From positions 62,001 through 126,000 of the forward strand of contig JAVTVX010000010.1 of NCBI GenBank assembly GCA_033439265.1: DNA of 64,000 bases, read 5' to 3'. Below the pieces are notes generated by a model. It saw nothing but the letters and a program-made list of their open reading frames with translations, was not told where the DNA came from and did no database searches. Position numbers and translations under genes: made by a program. Shown piece after piece: positions 24,053-37,229 of this stretch (positions are counted from its first letter, which is position 1; every line of letters begins with the position of its first letter). This stretch comes from Dillenia suffruticosa. Its lineage: Eukaryota > Streptophyta > Magnoliopsida > Dilleniales > Dilleniaceae.

Positions 24053-24819
24053 ATGATGCCTTGTTGTTCTTCACTGCGAACTCGGATACAAACGTGGCTC
24101 CGTGATTATGATAAGATTCAATCCCTCGCCGTCATTCTCATCTACATTCAAGTAAGTATCTCATGTTCCATCGAACCCCCCACCCCGGCTTCTCTTTTCT
24201 TTTTCCTTAGAAATCTCAAATTTCATTATAGGTTTTCTTTTTGCCATGGTTTTGGATCTAAAATCTTCCCTCCCTTCCACGCCCTCAAGAAAGAAAAAAA
24301 GATGTGATGATGGGTGAACTAGGTTTAATTGATTTTTGGGGTGGGGGTATAGGTTTTGTTTTAATAGTGGTTTGCATATTTTGTGTGTCAGATTGGTTGC
24401 GCCTTGCTTGGATCCCTTGGAGCACTGTACAACGGAGTACTGCTGATTAATTTCGGAATAGCACTGTTTGCCCTTGTCGCAATCGAGAGCAGCAGCCAAA
24501 GCCTCGGCCGTACTTATGCTGTCCTTCTCTTCTGTGCAATCCTGCTTGACGTCTTTTGGTTCATTCTCTTCTCCCAGCAAATATGGTGCGCCCCTCTTCT
24601 CTTTCCTAATTGTTTGGGAACAACCTTTTTTTTTGGGTATTGTATCGGTAGCTATTGATGAACCCTTCTTCCCGCACTCGGTTAGCAAATCCTTTTGTGC
24701 CCTATTTTTAGCAAATCCTTTTGTGCCGTATGTTAACTTTGAATCTCTAAGCTTGACAGACCATAAGGCAGCGTGGATTTGTCAGTGCAGAGCACTTCTT
24801 AGTTAGTTCCTTCTTTTTT

Positions 24820-24888
<69 letters not shown>

Positions 24889-27800
24889 CAGGAGGGTATA
24901 GAATAATCCATATCTAAGCATGTTATGTCCTAAATATGCTGCAAAGAAGGTTAAAGGAAACCTCCCCAAAATTGATCATCAATTTTATGTGAACATCTTG
25001 TTGAAATTGTGATATCAAAACAAAATTTGAAAGAAAAAGATTGTTTTTATTGATTGCTCAATATAACATTTCAAGGGAGGAATTTTTCCACAGTTTTACA
25101 AGAAAGAGATAGCTAAAACAAGAGAAGAGATTGTTTCAATTGTTTGCTTACAAAGTGTGGAGAGAGGTTCTATTTATAGAGGATTACAAGAACTAGTTAA
25201 TAGAGAGAAGAAATTGGTATCAGACACAAAGAAAGAGAGATAGGGAGGGGTTTGAACCTACTGTCCAATGGCTAGAGAATTCTAGCCATTGGGCGATTTC
25301 AAAAAGCCCTTTATGGGCTGAAGCTCATGGGCCTTCAGATTGGGCCATGAGCTTGGTATTTCCAACACTTCCCTTCAAGTTTGGCAAATGGATGTCTATG
25401 GAGTCTAACTTGATGGGGATGTCTTATAGATGACTAGCCGATGTTCCCTTGGTAAAGATATGAGCGAGTTGCTCATGGCTTCTTATGTAAGGGATGATCA
25501 TGGTCTTGTCTTCTACTTTTTGCGGCACAAAGTGACAATCAATCTCGATGTGTTTTGTTCTTTCATGGAAGACTGGATTGGAAGCAATGTGGATCGTCAA
25601 TTGGTTGTCGCAATGAAGCTTGATTGGTCGTGAAACTGGGAACCCCAACTCTTGGACTAGAGCTTTTAATTAGACAACTTTGCTATAAGTTGTTGTCATG
25701 GCTTTGTATTCAGCTTTTTCGTTGGATCTTGATATCATAGATTGCTTCTTGCTCTTCCATGACACAAGATTACCCCTATAAACATGCAATAGCTTGTTGT
25801 AGATTTCCTATTCTTTGTGTTTCTTGTTTAGTCTGCATCACAGAACCCTTCAATTTCCGTGCTCTGGTTGCTCCTCATCCATATGCCTCTTCCAGGAGAT
25901 CCTTTGAGGTATCTCAGGATCCTCTCGGTAGCTCTCTAATTTCCATTTGTGCGAGCATGCATGTGTTGACTGATTTGGCTCACTGCATATGAGATGTCCA
26001 ACCCAGTGATGTGAGGTAGATGAGTTTTCCAACTGGTTTCCGATATCTCTGCACATCTGGGGCTGATCATCATCTTTTCCTCCATCAGCAGTTGAGATGG
26101 GAAATAACAGCCGGTGTGGCTCCTATCTTGCCTGTTTCCTGTAAAAGATCAAGAGCATTTTTTTTTAATAGAACAAGCCTTTTATGAGAATAACCTCAAA
26201 CTTAGATTTAAAGATATTACGAATTTGATCAATGTGCTTGATATCGTTCCCAATAACAATGATGTCATCTACATAGATGAGTACAATATTGATTTTCTCG
26301 TCATTCATTTTGGTGAATAAAGAGTTATCACTATTGCATTTTTTGAAATTGTTATTGAAAAGGATAGAACTTATTTTTGCATACTAGGCCCTTGGAGATT
26401 GCTTCAAGCCATAGATTGCCTTCTTGAGTCTGCATACTTGTCGTTTCTTGTCTTGCTGGTAACCTTGAGGAAGATGCATGTAGATTTCTTTTGCTAGCTC
26501 CCTTTGGAGAAAGGCATTCTTTTTGTCCATTTGGTACATGTTCCACTTTTTGTTTGTGGCAATGGACATGAGGACCTTGACGGTGTTCATCATGGCTATT
26601 GGAGCAAAGGTCTCTGTATAGTCTTTCCCATATGTTTGTGAACCCCTTAGCCACTAGTCAAGCTTTAAAGTGGTCGATTGATTTTTTGCTCTTATGCTTG
26701 ACTTTATACACCCATTTGCAGCCCACTACCCTTTTCCCTCTTGGGAGAAAATTGAGTTCCCAAATTCCATTTCTGGTCAATGCATCCAATTCTTCTTTCA
26801 TTGCTTTCCTCCATTCTGGATGCGCATTGGCTTCGTTAAAGTTTTTAGGTTCCTGTACTTGATCTATACCACTCAAAAAATCTTGGTGATATACAGAGGT
26901 TTTAGCAGTGGTTTAAACTTTAGATCTGGGATATGAGATAGCCTTGGAGTGGAAGAGAGACCTCTTCTGCGATGTGCTCTTGGAGGTCTCTTAGATTGAG
27001 AGAGCTCCACTCCGATGGCCCACTGGAAGTAGTTGGATGAATTTAGGAGTATGGAAGAAAAGGGATGGGTTTGAAAGGAATCATGTGAGGAGGTAGTGAT
27101 CGGAACTTGCTCTGATACCATGTTGAAATTGTAATATCAAAATATAAGAAACTTGAATGAAAAAGATTGCTTTTATTGATTGCTCAATAAAACATTTTAA
27201 GGGAGGAATTTCTTCAAAATTTTACAAGAAAGAGATAGCCAAAACAAGAGAAGAGATTGCTTCAATTGTTTGCTTACAAAGTGTGGAGAGAGGTTCTATT
27301 TATAGAGGATTACAAGAACTAGCCAGTATAGAGAAGAAATGGCTGTTAGACACAAAGGAAGAGAGAGAAGGAGGGGTTTGAACCTGCTGTCCAACAGCTA
27401 GAAAATTCTAGCCATTGGGGGATTTCAAAAAGCCCTTTATGGGCCGAAGCTCATGGACCTTTAGATTGGGCCAAGAACTTGGTATTTCCAACACATCTGC
27501 AATGTGAGCAAAATATCTTGAATTTCTGGGCATAAAGGTTGTCCATGCATTATTGCTCTCAAATTTTTAAATTTGGCGATTGACCATAACCACTACCCCT
27601 TAGCTCCATGTTGCATGGGAAAGTTTCTAAGTGCTTTGCACTCAATTTAGTGCACAAAGAAAAATGATATCATTTAGAAGACTGAGGAGCCAGGTCTGCC
27701 AATCTGGACTATTGAGGAATTTGTTATCTATTCTGGTGAATCAAAAGCAAGAGATCTATTAATAACTGTTCAAAACAAAAAGAAGCCTTGCGTTTTGTGT

Positions 27801-30800
27801 GAGGGCTGCTTGCAGCTTTATTTATTGAATGATGGGTTTTAAATAAATTGCAATCTTTACTCTTTTACTGGAGGAGAGTTTTTTGAATTTTGCTCGTTTG
27901 GCTTTTTTTGGTACTTAGGGATAGATTTGCAATTTAACAAAATTTAATGTTGCATTTAGATTTGCCAAAAAAAAATCTCTTTGCAGAAGTTTCAAAACTT
28001 AGAGTTCAGCTGTTTTATTGTAAAAGTGTTCATCCTATCCCATCCAATTACCTATCACAATTCACATATTTGGGCCCCTTTAATGATAAGTTTGTGTTAA
28101 GTGGTGATGTAGATAATATTAAAAATAGTTAAGTGCGCTTTAGCTATTTTCATTTGCTTTCTCATATTGTGTTCTATGTTTTCATTGTTTTTAAGGAGAC
28201 AATTTAGATGGCTATCTTTAGAAAATTTGATGCATAGCCCTCAATGAGTCTTCAATGCATATATTGTCAATGATTTGTTCTTGATATTCTTCTTTTAATT
28301 TTGATAAGTGGCCTTATGATATCAAGCAAGTACGAGCCATAGTTTGAGGTTCGGAATTCTCCAATTTCAAAAGGTTGATAGGTTTATGGAAGTAAATCTT
28401 ATGGATCGTTGTTATGACACTCTTCTGGTTTGCTAGATTTTAGTCTCTGCCTGACTAATTTCATTTGTGTTGCTTCACTAGTTTCAGTGTGAGGACTAAG
28501 ATTAATAACGTGATGTTTGCCATTTTATTGTTGGCATTCTGAATTGTAATGAGCCAAAAAAGTTAATTAAGAGATTTAAGGGTTAGTGGGTAAGAACTAA
28601 GAAGAATTTTTAAGGTTTTAATTAAACAGGATAGTAACCAATGTGTGGTTTTTTTATTTGCCCATTTTAAATGGGGGAATGGGACTTGAAGCTAGTTAGG
28701 TGGGGGAGGGGGGAAGCTACCACTAGTAGGAAAAATAGGTGCGAAATGATGTCAAAAGTTGGTTGGTTAGAGAAGAAATACTCTCCCTTAGCAGCCTAGA
28801 GTGAAAAGCAACAAGTCCATGTTAGTGTTTTGAGTCTTTTAGCACATTTATGGCCATTTAAAATTGCTGGATTTTTTATTTATTTTTTAATATTTCGGAA
28901 GTCCCTTTTTCCTAAGATCTTTAGGTTTAATTAGAACTTTCTATTTGTCTTAGATTCTAATCAGCATTAAATTTAGTGTCTTTTTGAGTTTAAACTTTTA
29001 GAAACTTTCTATTTTTAGTGAGATTCAAGTTCTGTTATTTTTTTGTATTAATTGAAGCATTCTTTTAGATGGTTTAGGAGTATCATTGGGTGTTCCTTCC
29101 GGCAACTACAAATATGCCTCATTAATATAAAACGTGAAAAGAGGGAATTGATCGGTGAACGAAGTTATTGTTTTGTTAATTGTGTTGAGAGCAACTTTGC
29201 TTAGATTTTCTTCTTCTTTTTTGGCTCCTCGTTTGAGCAAGTAATTCTTTTTTACTTCTAAATTAATTCAATCCCATATCAACAATGTCCCACCATTTTC
29301 TTATTATTGGCAATCTACTCCAGTTGTCCCGCATCATCAATTCTAATGGTTTAATCCATCTGGTCACTCCCCCCAGCCAAAACTGTCTTTGTAAATGGTT
29401 TTGTCGTTTGTATTTTTCTCATTCCCCTCTTTTGAAATCCATAATTATGTTTATATCGCATGATGGCATTTTTTTAATGAGTGTCTCAAAACATCTTTTC
29501 ACGTATGGGTTGCTTCCATATATTAGTGACATTCATTTATCTTTAGGTGGATAAGTCAGGCAATTCATTTTTTTTCTTTTTCTTTTCCTAATATGTGGGT
29601 TGTATGATTTTTTAAAGTTTGCTGCTACTAACTTCTTAGATGACAAATTGCAATTGCCTGGTTTACTTTTTTTGATACTTTGGATGCTTTCCTATCTACT
29701 GCTAATCAAAATTATATTTCTTTTCAATTATTGGATTTTGAATCTCATATCAATGGCTTATTGAGTGGATGTTCACTTTAATATCCATTTTCATTTGTTT
29801 TATTTGTCATATGGTCATGACTCATATGGTGACTTAGATGGCACTTTTTGTTGTATGCAGGAGTATTTCTACATCAGATTATGGGATATATTTTTTCTTT
29901 TCAGTAAAACTTGCTCTGTCAATGCAAATCCTTGGGTTTTTGGTGAGATTGTCTTCATCATTTTTGTGGATTCAAATGTACAGATTGGGAGCTTCTTATG
30001 TCGACAATACAGTTCCTAGAGAAGCAGATTTTGATCTAAGAAATAGTTTTTTGAGTCCCACAACTCCTGCTTTAGTTAGACAATTGTCCGGCTCAGATGA
30101 AGTCCTGGGAGGTTCTATATATAATCCAGCATACTACTCATCTCTATTCGAGGATGGCCAAGACAAAAGATCTATATTTGGGGTAGAGTTCTCTTCCCAT
30201 ATATGATACTTTACTCTTAACGATTCCATCTTCGACTGCATGGCATGGTATTATTATCATCCAGTTCTATATTTCATCTAAAATAGACATGGTGTTTAAT
30301 GCTGATCTTGTCCTGGCATTGTTATCCAGTATTCAAAAACTATTTCCCCTTGGGAAAAATCATTTGGAAATGAAGAAGCTTTCTAAAATCACAGCCCCAG
30401 TCAGAGTCATAAACACCATAGACTAGTTAGGATTCTTCAGAATGTTGTTATTCTTGTCTGGGTAGTAACTAACAGTAATAAATATGTTCGACTGTAATTA
30501 TGCATGTAAATATTTTTATTCAATATTTTGCTTTAGTCTGGACAGATATTGTCTGTGCTGGCATTAAGTGCTTATGCCAGGTGCAGTGTCTCTATAAACT
30601 ATTTTCTGTTCTTGATCATTAATGGTGCTGTTTAAGTTAATCCTTCATACTTCTAAGGCTTTGCCACGCACTTCTACCATAACAAAACTCATTCTTTTTA
30701 TAGGGTCATGATTGCAGTAGAATGGAGGATGGTTCTACGTCTGCTGAAAAATCTAAACTGAAGCCATCTGTTGAGAGATTATCACATGCTATAGATGTAA

Positions 30801-33800
30801 GTAGCATTCAACATACCGATTTTGTTTAGTTTCCTTTCATTGTCAATTGTGAATTGTTGTGCAAATATAATCTTTAAGGTGATTAAATAATAAGAGGTTG
30901 GTCCAACATGGTGCCCATAAACCTTGATCCTTGTTTAGTGTTCTGATGGTATTTTGCAATTATTGACATTTGATAATTTTGAGGGTTGCTGAAATAGGAG
31001 TTTGATGATCCTCCATTAAAGTTATTACATATGGTTGAAATTTGAAAATTTTGGAATAATCTTATTGTTTTTGCTATATCATTAGGAGTTTGATGACCCT
31101 CCATTAAAGTTTTTACATATGATCAAAATATGAATTTTTTGGAATAATCTGATTGATTTTGCTATGTCATATTTTTGTTTGTTATGTTGGTTACATTCTT
31201 GTAATTATGAGCCGAAGCAAGTTAAAATTGTTTTAGATAACCTCACTCTCTCTGTGTTTTTTTGGAAAAGCAATTCATTAAAATAACATAGACAAGGTGC
31301 AGCACACAACCTAGAGCCTAGGAGAAACTATAAAATCAACAATCTCTGCACCAAAGCAAAAAGATTTAGAAGACACCCAAAAATAAAGAATTCAAGACAA
31401 CTCATCAACAAAAATAACTTAGAACTTTTCAACCTCATCAAAAGTCCTCTGAATTCACCTCCTCACCCTAGCCAGAAAGTAGTGAGAGTAATCATTTCAA
31501 AGACCCTGTTTCTGGTTTTACAAGTACTCAAGCCAGTCCATGCCCAAAGTTCATCTTCCACCGAGTTCAAAACTGCCCAATTAATCTGAAAAAAAGAGAA
31601 AATTTTATCCAAAAATAATATGTTACCTTCTTTGAGTTAGATATATCTTCAGCTCTTTGTGATATACACATATACTTATGCTTACTATATATATGAACAT
31701 TCAATACCATGTCCACGGGAGGATAAGAAAGCATGGGAATGATAAATCAGCTGACTTGTAGGTGGAAATCCAAAATAGGGATGTTGATTTGGTTGATACC
31801 ATGTTGGAACAGGAATTATAGAATGGAGATGCCGCTTTTGGAGTTGATAGCTGTCAAAGGACTCCAATAGACATTGGTATGGATGAATTTCAGCTCTTAA
31901 TGATATATACATATAATTATCTTACCCCTAATATATATATGAACATTCAATACCATGAAAGTATAAATCAGCTGAATTGAAGGTGGAAATCGAAAATAGG
32001 GATGTTGATTTGGTTGATGCCAAGTTGGGACAGGAATTACAGAATGGAGACGCTGCTTTTGGGGTTGATAGCTCTCAAAGGACTCCAATAGGCATTGATA
32101 TGGATGAGTTTAGCACCATGGAGCTTTCAAGCTTTAAGGAAGTAGTAATTCTTTGTTTTCAAACACTTTTTCTTCAAAATAAACTGAGGTTCATAATGAT
32201 TTTCAAACACTTTCTGATACGAATCATCTTCAATCTTCTTATGACTATATTGAAAACAATCAACCTGATATTAGCATTCCTGAAATGTTTGTCAGTGACT
32301 GTGCTTGCCTGGGTAACCTTAGTGCTAGTATGGGTTCCTTGGAGAATCCTAATAGAGCCATTGCCTGTGTAAGTCAGGCGGTAACAGAGAATAAACTATA
32401 ATTGAAAAATTGGAGTTGAGTTTGTCTGTACCTGGAGTTACCCCCATAGAAATCAAACAAAATCTTCTTGTTTATGTTTCTAGAAGGAAAAAGAATATGG
32501 TGAAGAAGAGTGAGGGGCCTTCAGAGACTCAAACTGGGTTAGTTTAGGTGTCCAATGAAGGTGTTTAGTTTGAATTTTAGTTGTCCAGGCGACAAAAAGG
32601 AAAAAGGAATTAGGTTAGAGTAACAATTCTTTGAGTCGCCTATGGTATGGTCTTTATTCACAAGTCCAAATGCATAGGTGGATGCTAGTTTAATCAGTTA
32701 TATCTGGGAGTCTAGGTTCAAGTGTTGGGTCCGAATAATCCTAGATTACGTCACTCTTTTTGGAAGGGGTTTTATGGGGTCTTTGGGTTTTGCTACTAGA
32801 TTACAAGAAAGTCTTTGGTGATAAGCATTATTCTCCAAGGGATTGATGATTAGATAAGCTCGATGTTGAAAGAGGATTGTCCTAGGACCTTTCATTTGTA
32901 GAGAGAATTTTGGGGATGATTTTGAGGAGCTATTTTTAAAGAGGAGATTAGTTGGTGTCAAAAGACTTGGATGAATTTGTTAGAGAATTGGACTGCAATA
33001 CAAGATTTTTTCATCAGATGGCCAACGGGAGGAGACAAAGGACCTTCCTAGAGAGTTGGAGGATGGAAAAGGGCAATGTAGTTTCCAATCCAGTGTCTGT
33101 TGGGGAAGCTATTACTAGTTTTTATAGGGTTTTGTATACTAAGGAGGACAGTTTTCACCCTTTTATTGAGAGTCTTGATTGGCATCCCATTGAGAGTACT
33201 AAAGCCTCTTGGTTAGAAAGACTTTTTGAGATAGATGAAATCCAGGGAGCGGTGTTCGTTTTTTATGGAGAAAAAGTGCCTGGCTTGATGGTTTTCGTGG
33301 CTTTCTTCCAGGATTTTTGGAATGTCATTTGTGAAGATTTATTTAGAGTCTTTGATGAATTTCATTCTAATGGGGTGATAGTTAAGAGTGTAATTCTACC
33401 TGCCTCACTCTTATTCCCAAAAAATTCCATGTCCTTGAAGGTGGAAAATTTATACCTATTAGCCTCACAACTAGTTTCTATCGGAGTGTGGTTGAAGTTT
33501 TAATTAATAGGTTGTGTTCGGTGCTTGATGAGATTATATCCATCAGTGCCTTTATAAGAGGAAGACAAATTTTGAATGCGGCCATTGTTGATAATGAGGT
33601 TGTTACGTATGTTAAAAAGCAGAATATGGGTATGACATAGAAGTTAGATTTCGAGAAAGTCTATGGTAATGTAGGTTGATGGCTCCTGAATATGGTCTTG
33701 GAGAATAAAGACTTCGGGGCCTTTAGAGGACATGGATTAGAGGTTATTTGAAGTTGGCCTCTTTTTCTGTTATTATTAATGGTGAGCTCAAATGTTTGTT

Positions 33801-34835
33801 CTTGGCCTCTTGTGGGTTGAGACAAGATGGTCTCATTTCTCGTTTCCAATTTTCCTTCAGTAGTGCATCTGTTAAATAGGATGATTTAGAGGGGGTTCGA
33901 ACCAATGTGTTATTTGGTTTTAGAGTGGCGTCCTGATGAGATCTCCGTTTCTCATATTCAATTTGTGGATGATACTTTCCTCTTTCTTAAAAAGGATATT
34001 GAATATTTTAGTGATATGCTTTCCTGCTTGCCAATTTTAAGACAATTCCTGAGTTGAAGATTACTATGGCTAAGAGTGAGCTTCTTGGTATTAATGTCTC
34101 GGATAAGACTCTCAATCAATTGGCTGCTTTTGCCAATTGTTCTAGGAGCGACCAATTTCTTATCTAGGAGTTCTTTTGAGGGGCAATTGAGGAGTGCTCA
34201 TTTTTTTTTGTTCTATCATGGATAGAATTAGGAGGAGATTACCCTGTAAAGGGGAGCATTTCTTTCCTTAGCGGGATATATTACTCTTTCTCGAGCACTC
34301 CTGTCCAACATGTCTTTTTTTTCTCTTCCTTTTTAGGACTTTTGTTGGGGTCGTAGATAGGATTGAGAAGCTGATAAGAGACTTCCTTTGGTTGGGGTTT
34401 GGGTTGACCAAAATGGATCAATTGGTGAGTTGGGATCATGTGTCCCTAAAAGGTTTAGGGTGGTTTAGGTCTTGGTTTCCAAGAACATTTCTTTGGTAAA
34501 GAAGTGGTTTTGGAGGTTTCCTTGGAGTAAAATTCTTTGTGGCATAAGGTTATTAGAAATAAGTATCATCTTTGTCATAATGGATGGGATGCCGATGCTG
34601 AAGAGTTTCTCACTGTTGTCCTTGGAAATCCATTTCTCATTAATATCATACTTTTTTTTCTCTTGTTTCCTTTAAAGCAGAGGATGGCTCTTGAGTCCTT
34701 TTTTGGGAGGATCAATGGACCAGAGACTTTCCCTAGTCCATTTCTTTTTGTCTTTATAGGTTGTCTAAAATTCATCCGGCGCATATGAGAGATTTCTATT
34801 CCTAGGAGAGACTTTCAATTTCATGAAATCCTCTC

Positions 34836-34866
<31 letters not shown>

Positions 34867-37172
34867 TTAAAAGAAATCTTAACTTTACAATTCCTCCTGA
34901 ATTTTCCTCTTTGAAGAAAATGATTACTTCCCCAATAGCCCCGACTCTAACTCTAGGATTTGGAGTCTTGATACTTCTGGGCCATTTTTTTGTAAATCAT
35001 TTATCTATCATCTTATTAGTCTTCCTTGGCATCCTCTTTTCTTTTAAATAATTTTATTTAGAAGGTTCAGATTCCTATTAAGATTAAGTTTTTATTTGGT
35101 CTACAGTGTTTAATAAGATCAATGCTAATGAGTGTACACCATGATATTTCATTTTGAATATTTTTTGTTATTTCATTTATTATTATTGTAAGAAGAATGA
35201 GCTTTAATGTTGAATTTTAGTGGAGTCCATTGTTAATAAGAAAGTTATCACTTACACCTTTGCAAGTTTTTACATTAGTAACCACTCCTTCATATATATC
35301 TTTGACAAGATTAATGTATCTGACGAAAATTCTCTTCTTCATCAATGCTCATCACAATGTCTTTAGGAAACTTATCATATGTTTTTTCTAATTCAGTGAA
35401 TACCATATGTAAGTCTTTCTTTTGTACTCTAAATGTTTCTATCAAATGTTTTAGTAAGTGGATTGTTTTGATGGTGGATCGTTCTGACATAAAGCCAAAT
35501 TGATTCTGCGATATACTCATCTTCGATCTCAATCTATACTCAATCTCTCTCCCACAATTTTATCGTATGACTCATAAGTTTAATTCTTCTATAATCAGAG
35601 TAATCTTGTATATCTCCTTTATTCTTATATAATGATACAATTGTACTCTCTCTTCATGTTTGAGGCATTGTTTTAGTTTGTCAAATTTTGTTAAAAAAAT
35701 CTGTTAACATTATTATCCCAATTTCACTTAAAGATTTACTGCTTTCATTAATTAGCAGACATTTTTACCCACATAATTTTCGAATCATCATTAGCAGACC
35801 AGGTTATTGATTGAACCCTAAACCACACACATCTACCACTAAAAGCCTATATTGAGTTGCTACATTCTCCTCTGTTATAACCTTACAATCGTTATAGGTC
35901 ATTTTTTCACTTCTTCTTGTGACAAAAGAAATCTATTGGGCCGGCATTTGGTTCACTTCTATATGTGACTATATGCGATTTGCTTTTCTTAAAAAAATGT
36001 GTTAATGAGTATCAAATCGAATGTTGTGGCAAACTCTAAAATGGTATTTTTCGCTTCATTCCTACTATCAAAGTCAACATTTCCAAGTATGGCTTTAAAT
36101 ATCTCGTTATTCTCTCCTACATGTCTATTTAGATCTCTTTCAATAAATAACTTTTCCCTATCAGGTATGGTTTGAATAAATTTATCTAAATCTTACAAAA
36201 ATTGTTTTTTATTAATTGCATCTGTACCTATTTAAGACGCATAAACACTAATTATATTAATTACGTATTCTCTACTAACTAGCTTGATAAGTAAAATTCT
36301 ATCTTTTTTTTTTCTTATCTTCACTACGTTCTCTCGTAAATTCTTATGGACAATTATTTCTACCCTATTTCTAGTTCTATCCCTACCCGTGCATCAAATT
36401 TTATACCCATAAGGCTCTATTAGCTTAGCCTTCTTTGCTATCCATTTAGTTTCTTGAAGATACATAATATTAATCTTTCTTCTATTCATTATTCTTCCTA
36501 TCACTCCTAACTTACAGGTTAATGATTCTATGATCCAAGTGGTTAGACGAATCCTATTCTCATGGACTAATTTCTTTACTCGCACCCGTCTATATAAATG
36601 CGGGAACCCTTACCTATTTGACACCACATCCAAGTGGCGATGTGGCGTGTCGCTTCCGGGAGACGCCCTAGAGTTTTTTTTTTTTTTCCTTTTCTTATAT
36701 TTGTCTCACATTTTTTGTATCTTGACAAGGGGATTTTATGTTGACTGTCAAATTATTGCAATACTACTCCTTGACCCAAGCTTGGGACCGACCATGGCAG
36801 AGTTATTTAGATAATAATTTATAAAACGAAAGAAAAATAAGAATAAACTAAATTCGATAAAGATTTAGTACATTTTAAAATTTTAATAGCATTAAACTCA
36901 TAATATATCTGAAAATAATAATAATACTAACAAATAACTAAATAATGGGTAAATAAATAAATAAATAAATGAGTAGATAATAATGAATAAATAAATAAAG
37001 GAATAAATGAATAAATAAAAAATTACATGAACATGCAAGCAGATGTGTGCTTTCGAGGGTGAGAGATGGCGCAACCGGAACATATGTTTGCTTTCGGTGA
37101 TGAGAAAGGAAAGTCGATCCGAGAAACGCAATGAGAGAAGGGATCAAGAAAGAGAGATAGGTACAGGAGGCT

Positions 37173-37229
<57 letters not shown>

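Larger units (their letters stand above)
25368..27120 (-). mobile_element. Internally deleted Ty1/copia internal region
   Basis: Only 1.75 kb remains of a normal 4 kb or more. Minus-strand order: primer binding site (gctctgatacca on +, 27109-27120), a Gag start (27121-26873, with SSNYFQWA), then a direct jump into reverse transcriptase (26876-26658: AMKEELDALTRNGIWEL and GCKWVYKVK), and further RT pieces at 26593-26384. Next come a YVDD motif at about 26260-26275, and RNase H near 25424-25648 (LHCDNQLTIHIASNPVFHERTKHIE is split only by my citing it: CDNQ and FHERTKHIEIDCHF are both there). Most of gag, protease and integrase is missing, and frames are broken, so it is dead and non-autonomous. 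Confidence 0.93.
24586..29860 (+). other. Intron 2 of the AGTRAP-like gene, 5.3 kb
   Basis: Donor ATATG|gtgcgc and acceptor tatgcag|GAG restore a Trp codon. It holds a (GA)n run, a deleted copia element (24999-27493), and about 2.4 kb of AT-rich DNA (27499-29860) with no gene. Confidence 0.85.
35100..36690 (-). mobile_element. RTE-type LINE, minus strand, internally deleted
   Basis: The 5' end is near 36690 with a non-coding start around gatgtggcgtgtcgcttccgggagac. The endonuclease start is at 36394-36585 (SLTCKLGVIGRIMNRRKIN, then YLQETKW). The RT is at 35311-35532 (ISQNQFGFMSERSTIKTIHL, KKDLHMVF, EKTYDKFPKDI) and runs on, broken, to about 35100. Compared with the second copy, about 600 bp between endonuclease and RT is missing near 35760. 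Dead. Confidence 0.88.

Noticed and set aside
24161..24688. 175-codon minus-strand frame across exon 2 of the AGTRAP-like gene
   Set aside because: Antisense to a well-supported exon and intron; no recognisable domain.
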